Assembly: GCA_019409045.1 (NCBI GenBank)
Contig: DXVG01000096.1
Location: 1 to 6,846, forward strand
Direction of reading: 5' to 3'
DNA length: 6,846 bases
Source: Clostridiales bacterium
GTDB lineage: Bacteria; Bacillota; Clostridia; Christensenellales; Aristaeellaceae
Part shown: one piece after another, positions 4,910 through 6,846 of the stretch
Numbering within the stretch: the stretch's first letter is position 1
How the letters are laid out: the number at the start of each line of letters is the position of its first letter
The notes under the pieces: model-generated
Seen by the model: only the letters and a program-made list of their open reading frames with translations
Told to the model about the DNA's origin: nothing
Databases searched by the model: none
Position numbers and translations under genes: made by a program

Positions 4910-6040
4910 ATGAAGCGCATGCTGTGCGCGCTCATGGCGCTGCTGTTTCTGACCGCCCCCGCGCTCGCGGAGGCGTCGGGCAATCTTCTGGGGCTGAGGC
5001 TGCTTGCCGACATGACCGACGGGACGCACAGCGCCGTCCTGTCGCCGCTGAGCTTGCAGATGGCGCTCTGTATGGCTCGCGAGGGCGCGGCGGGGGAGAC
5101 GCGCGCGGAGCTGGACGCGCTGTTGGAGGGGGAGGAGATCGACACTGCGGCGCTGCTTTCCAACGCGCGCTACGCGGACGCCTACGCCCTCGAGGGCGGG
5201 AGTGCGCCGGGGCTGCGCTTTGCAAACGCGGGCTTCGTCGCCCCGGGCTGCGAGGTATTGCCCGAGTACAAATCGCGCGTGGACGCGGAGTGGTTTACGC
5301 TGGACGCGGACGCGCAGAGCGTCAACGAGTGGGTGTCCGAGCAGACGAACGGCCACATACAGACGCTGCTGGAGGGGCCGCTCTCCCCGGAAGTCCTGCT
5401 CTGCCTCGTCAACGCGCTGTGCCTTGAGGCGAAGTGGGAGACGCCCTTCGCGGAGGAAGACACGCGCGTGGCCGCGTTCCATGCGCCGGACGGCGAGGTG
5501 GAGGCGGACTTTATGTACACGGAGCACGCCTTCCGCTACGGCGAGCGCGACGGCGCACAGCTCGTGCGCCTGCCCTACGAGGGCACCACGCTTGCCATGT
5601 ACGTCGTCCTGCCCGAGGCGGGCGGCGTGCCGCAGGCGCTCGAGGCGCTGTGCGCGGAGGGCATGGCCTATTTTGAGGACATGCAGGCCGGCCCGGAAGT
5701 GCACCTGTCCCTGCCGAGTTTCTCGCTCTCCTCCGGCGGCTCGCTGCTTGAGGGGCTGAAGGCGCAGGGGCTGAACGTCGCCGCAGGCGAGGGCGCGGAC
5801 TTTTCCGATCTGTGCGCGCAGGACGTCTACATCGGCGAGGTCCTTCAGAACGTGCGCGTGGACGTGGACGAGGACGGCACCAGCGCGGCGGCGGTGACGG
5901 CGCTCTTGCTGTGCGGGAGCGCCATGCCCGTGCAGCCGCCCGAGGCCGTGGAGATGACCGTGGACCGCCCCTTCATCTTCGTCATCGCCGACGAGGCAAG
6001 CGGCGCCATCGCCTTTGCCGGGGTCGTGACAGAGGCGTAA
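4910..6040 (+). CDS. Secreted serpin-family protein
   Basis: A 376-residue serpin with an N-terminal signal peptide (KR, hydrophobic 5-17, likely cleavage after ALA at 18-20), leaving about 356 residues, the normal size of a serpin core. Family marks: SPLSLQMALCMAREGAAGET (45-64), the breach region NALCLEAKWETPFAEEDT (168-185), FSDLCAQDVYIGEVLQNVRV (298-317), the hinge DEDGTSAAAVTALLL (320-334) and RPFIFVIADEASG...FAGVV (353-373). The hinge keeps Gly323, Thr324 and a run of Ala, expected of inhibitory serpins that insert their reactive loop. The P1 residue falls around 334-340 (LCGSAMP) and cannot be fixed by eye. The loop is some six residues longer than that of antitrypsin and contains Cys335. 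The start is supported by GGAGG at 4898-4902, 7 bases before ATG. It probably inhibits an extracellular protease from host or neighbours (inference). It is a single-gene unit divergent from btuF. Confidence 0.93.
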   Translation: MKRMLCALMALLFLTAPALAEASGNLLGLRLLADMTDGTHSAVLSPLSLQMALCMAREGAAGETRAELDALLEGEEIDTAALLSNARYADAYALEGGSAPGLRFANAGFVAPGCEVLPEYKSRVDAEWFTLDADAQSVNEWVSEQTNGHIQTLLEGPLSPEVLLCLVNALCLEAKWETPFAEEDTRVAAFHAPDGEVEADFMYTEHAFRYGERDGAQLVRLPYEGTTLAMYVVLPEAGGVPQALEALCAEGMAYFEDMQAGPEVHLSLPSFSLSSGGSLLEGLKAQGLNVAAGEGADFSDLCAQDVYIGEVLQNVRVDVDEDGTSAAAVTALLLCGSAMPVQPPEAVEMTVDRPFIFVIADEASGAIAFAGVVTEA

Positions 6041-6052
6041 CGCAAACATACA

Positions 6053-6087
6053 GGCGGCGCGGGGAGAGCGTTCCCGCGCCGCCTTTC
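6053..6087 (+). terminator. Intrinsic terminator of the serpin gene
   Basis: GGCGGCGCGGG (6053-6063) pairs with CCCGCGCCGCC (6073-6083) over 11 perfect bp, extendable by a G-U and an A-T pair, followed by TTTCTG. It begins 12 bases after the serpin stop codon. The U-run is short, but the stem is very strong. Confidence 0.8.
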
Positions 6088-6093
6088 TGCGCC

Positions 6094-6117
6094 AAAAAGC
6101 CGCCCCGAAGGGCGGCT
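6094..6117 (-). terminator. Intrinsic terminator of the ppdK gene
   Basis: The minus strand folds AGCCGCCC-TTCG-GGGCGGCT, an 8-bp stem with a UUCG tetraloop, and the T-run at 6098-6094 follows (its first T closes the stem). It starts 14 bases after the ppdK stop. It stands back to back with the serpin terminator, separating two convergent genes. Confidence 0.9.
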
Positions 6118-6131
6118 CCAGAAGATTGACC

Positions 6132-6846
<715 letters not shown>

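Noticed and set aside
3472..5427. A 651-codon plus-strand open frame across the BtuF-like gene, the riboswitch and part of the serpin
   Set aside because: It is antisense to a well-supported gene and out of frame with the serpin, and its translation is Arg/Gly/Ala-rich without any recognisable motif.
4751..6049. A 432-codon minus-strand open frame opposite the serpin
   Set aside because: The serpin on the plus strand has a full set of family motifs, a signal peptide and a binding site. This frame is an Arg/His/Leu-rich shadow.

Overview
The window reads as a chromosomal piece of a GC-rich, low-redundancy Firmicute, most likely an uncultured gut-type Clostridia (inference). The reasons are strong GGAGG-type ribosome binding sites, consensus sigma-A promoters, a cobalamin riboswitch, a clostridial-type pyruvate phosphate dikinase and Ala-X-Ala signal peptides. 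There are no phage, IS, CRISPR, rRNA or tRNA features. Seven protein genes and one small leader ORF are supported; all but one are on the minus strand.

Right to left along the minus strand: (1) 6132-6846 is the C-terminal third of pyruvate phosphate dikinase, closed by a UUCG-capped terminator. (2) 4910-6040, the only plus-strand gene, is a secreted serpin ending at its own terminator, so the two genes converge. (3) The 301-bp gap 4609-4909 between the serpin and the divergent BtuF-like gene holds a good minus-strand promoter and a complete cobalamin riboswitch aptamer. It controls a BtuF-like secreted corrinoid-binding protein (3610-4608) and probably the VOC/glyoxalase-fold protein behind it (3153-3542). 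No permease or ATPase for this binding protein is in the window. (4) A separate ABC-importer operon follows: binding protein (1882-2829), permease (892-1812) and ATPase (105-899). It belongs to the TrpX/PF04392 - COG4120 - COG1101 type. Tryptophan is the best known substrate of this type, but nothing here proves it.

The most unusual stretch is the 323-bp region before this ABC operon (2830-3152). It carries a perfect TTGACA-17-TATAAT promoter with an 8-bp tandem repeat in its spacer. After that come a 39-codon ORF with an ideal Shine-Dalgarno, a possible antiterminator pairing that overlaps the ORF's stop codon, and a 12-bp terminator-like hairpin just before the binding-protein gene. This layout suggests transcription attenuation coupled to leader-peptide translation, and I do not recognise it as a known class. 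The second notable item is in the BtuF-like protein. Between its signal peptide and its binding domain it carries two copies (one degenerate) of a glycine-rich motif known from the beta subunits of sodium-pumping decarboxylases.
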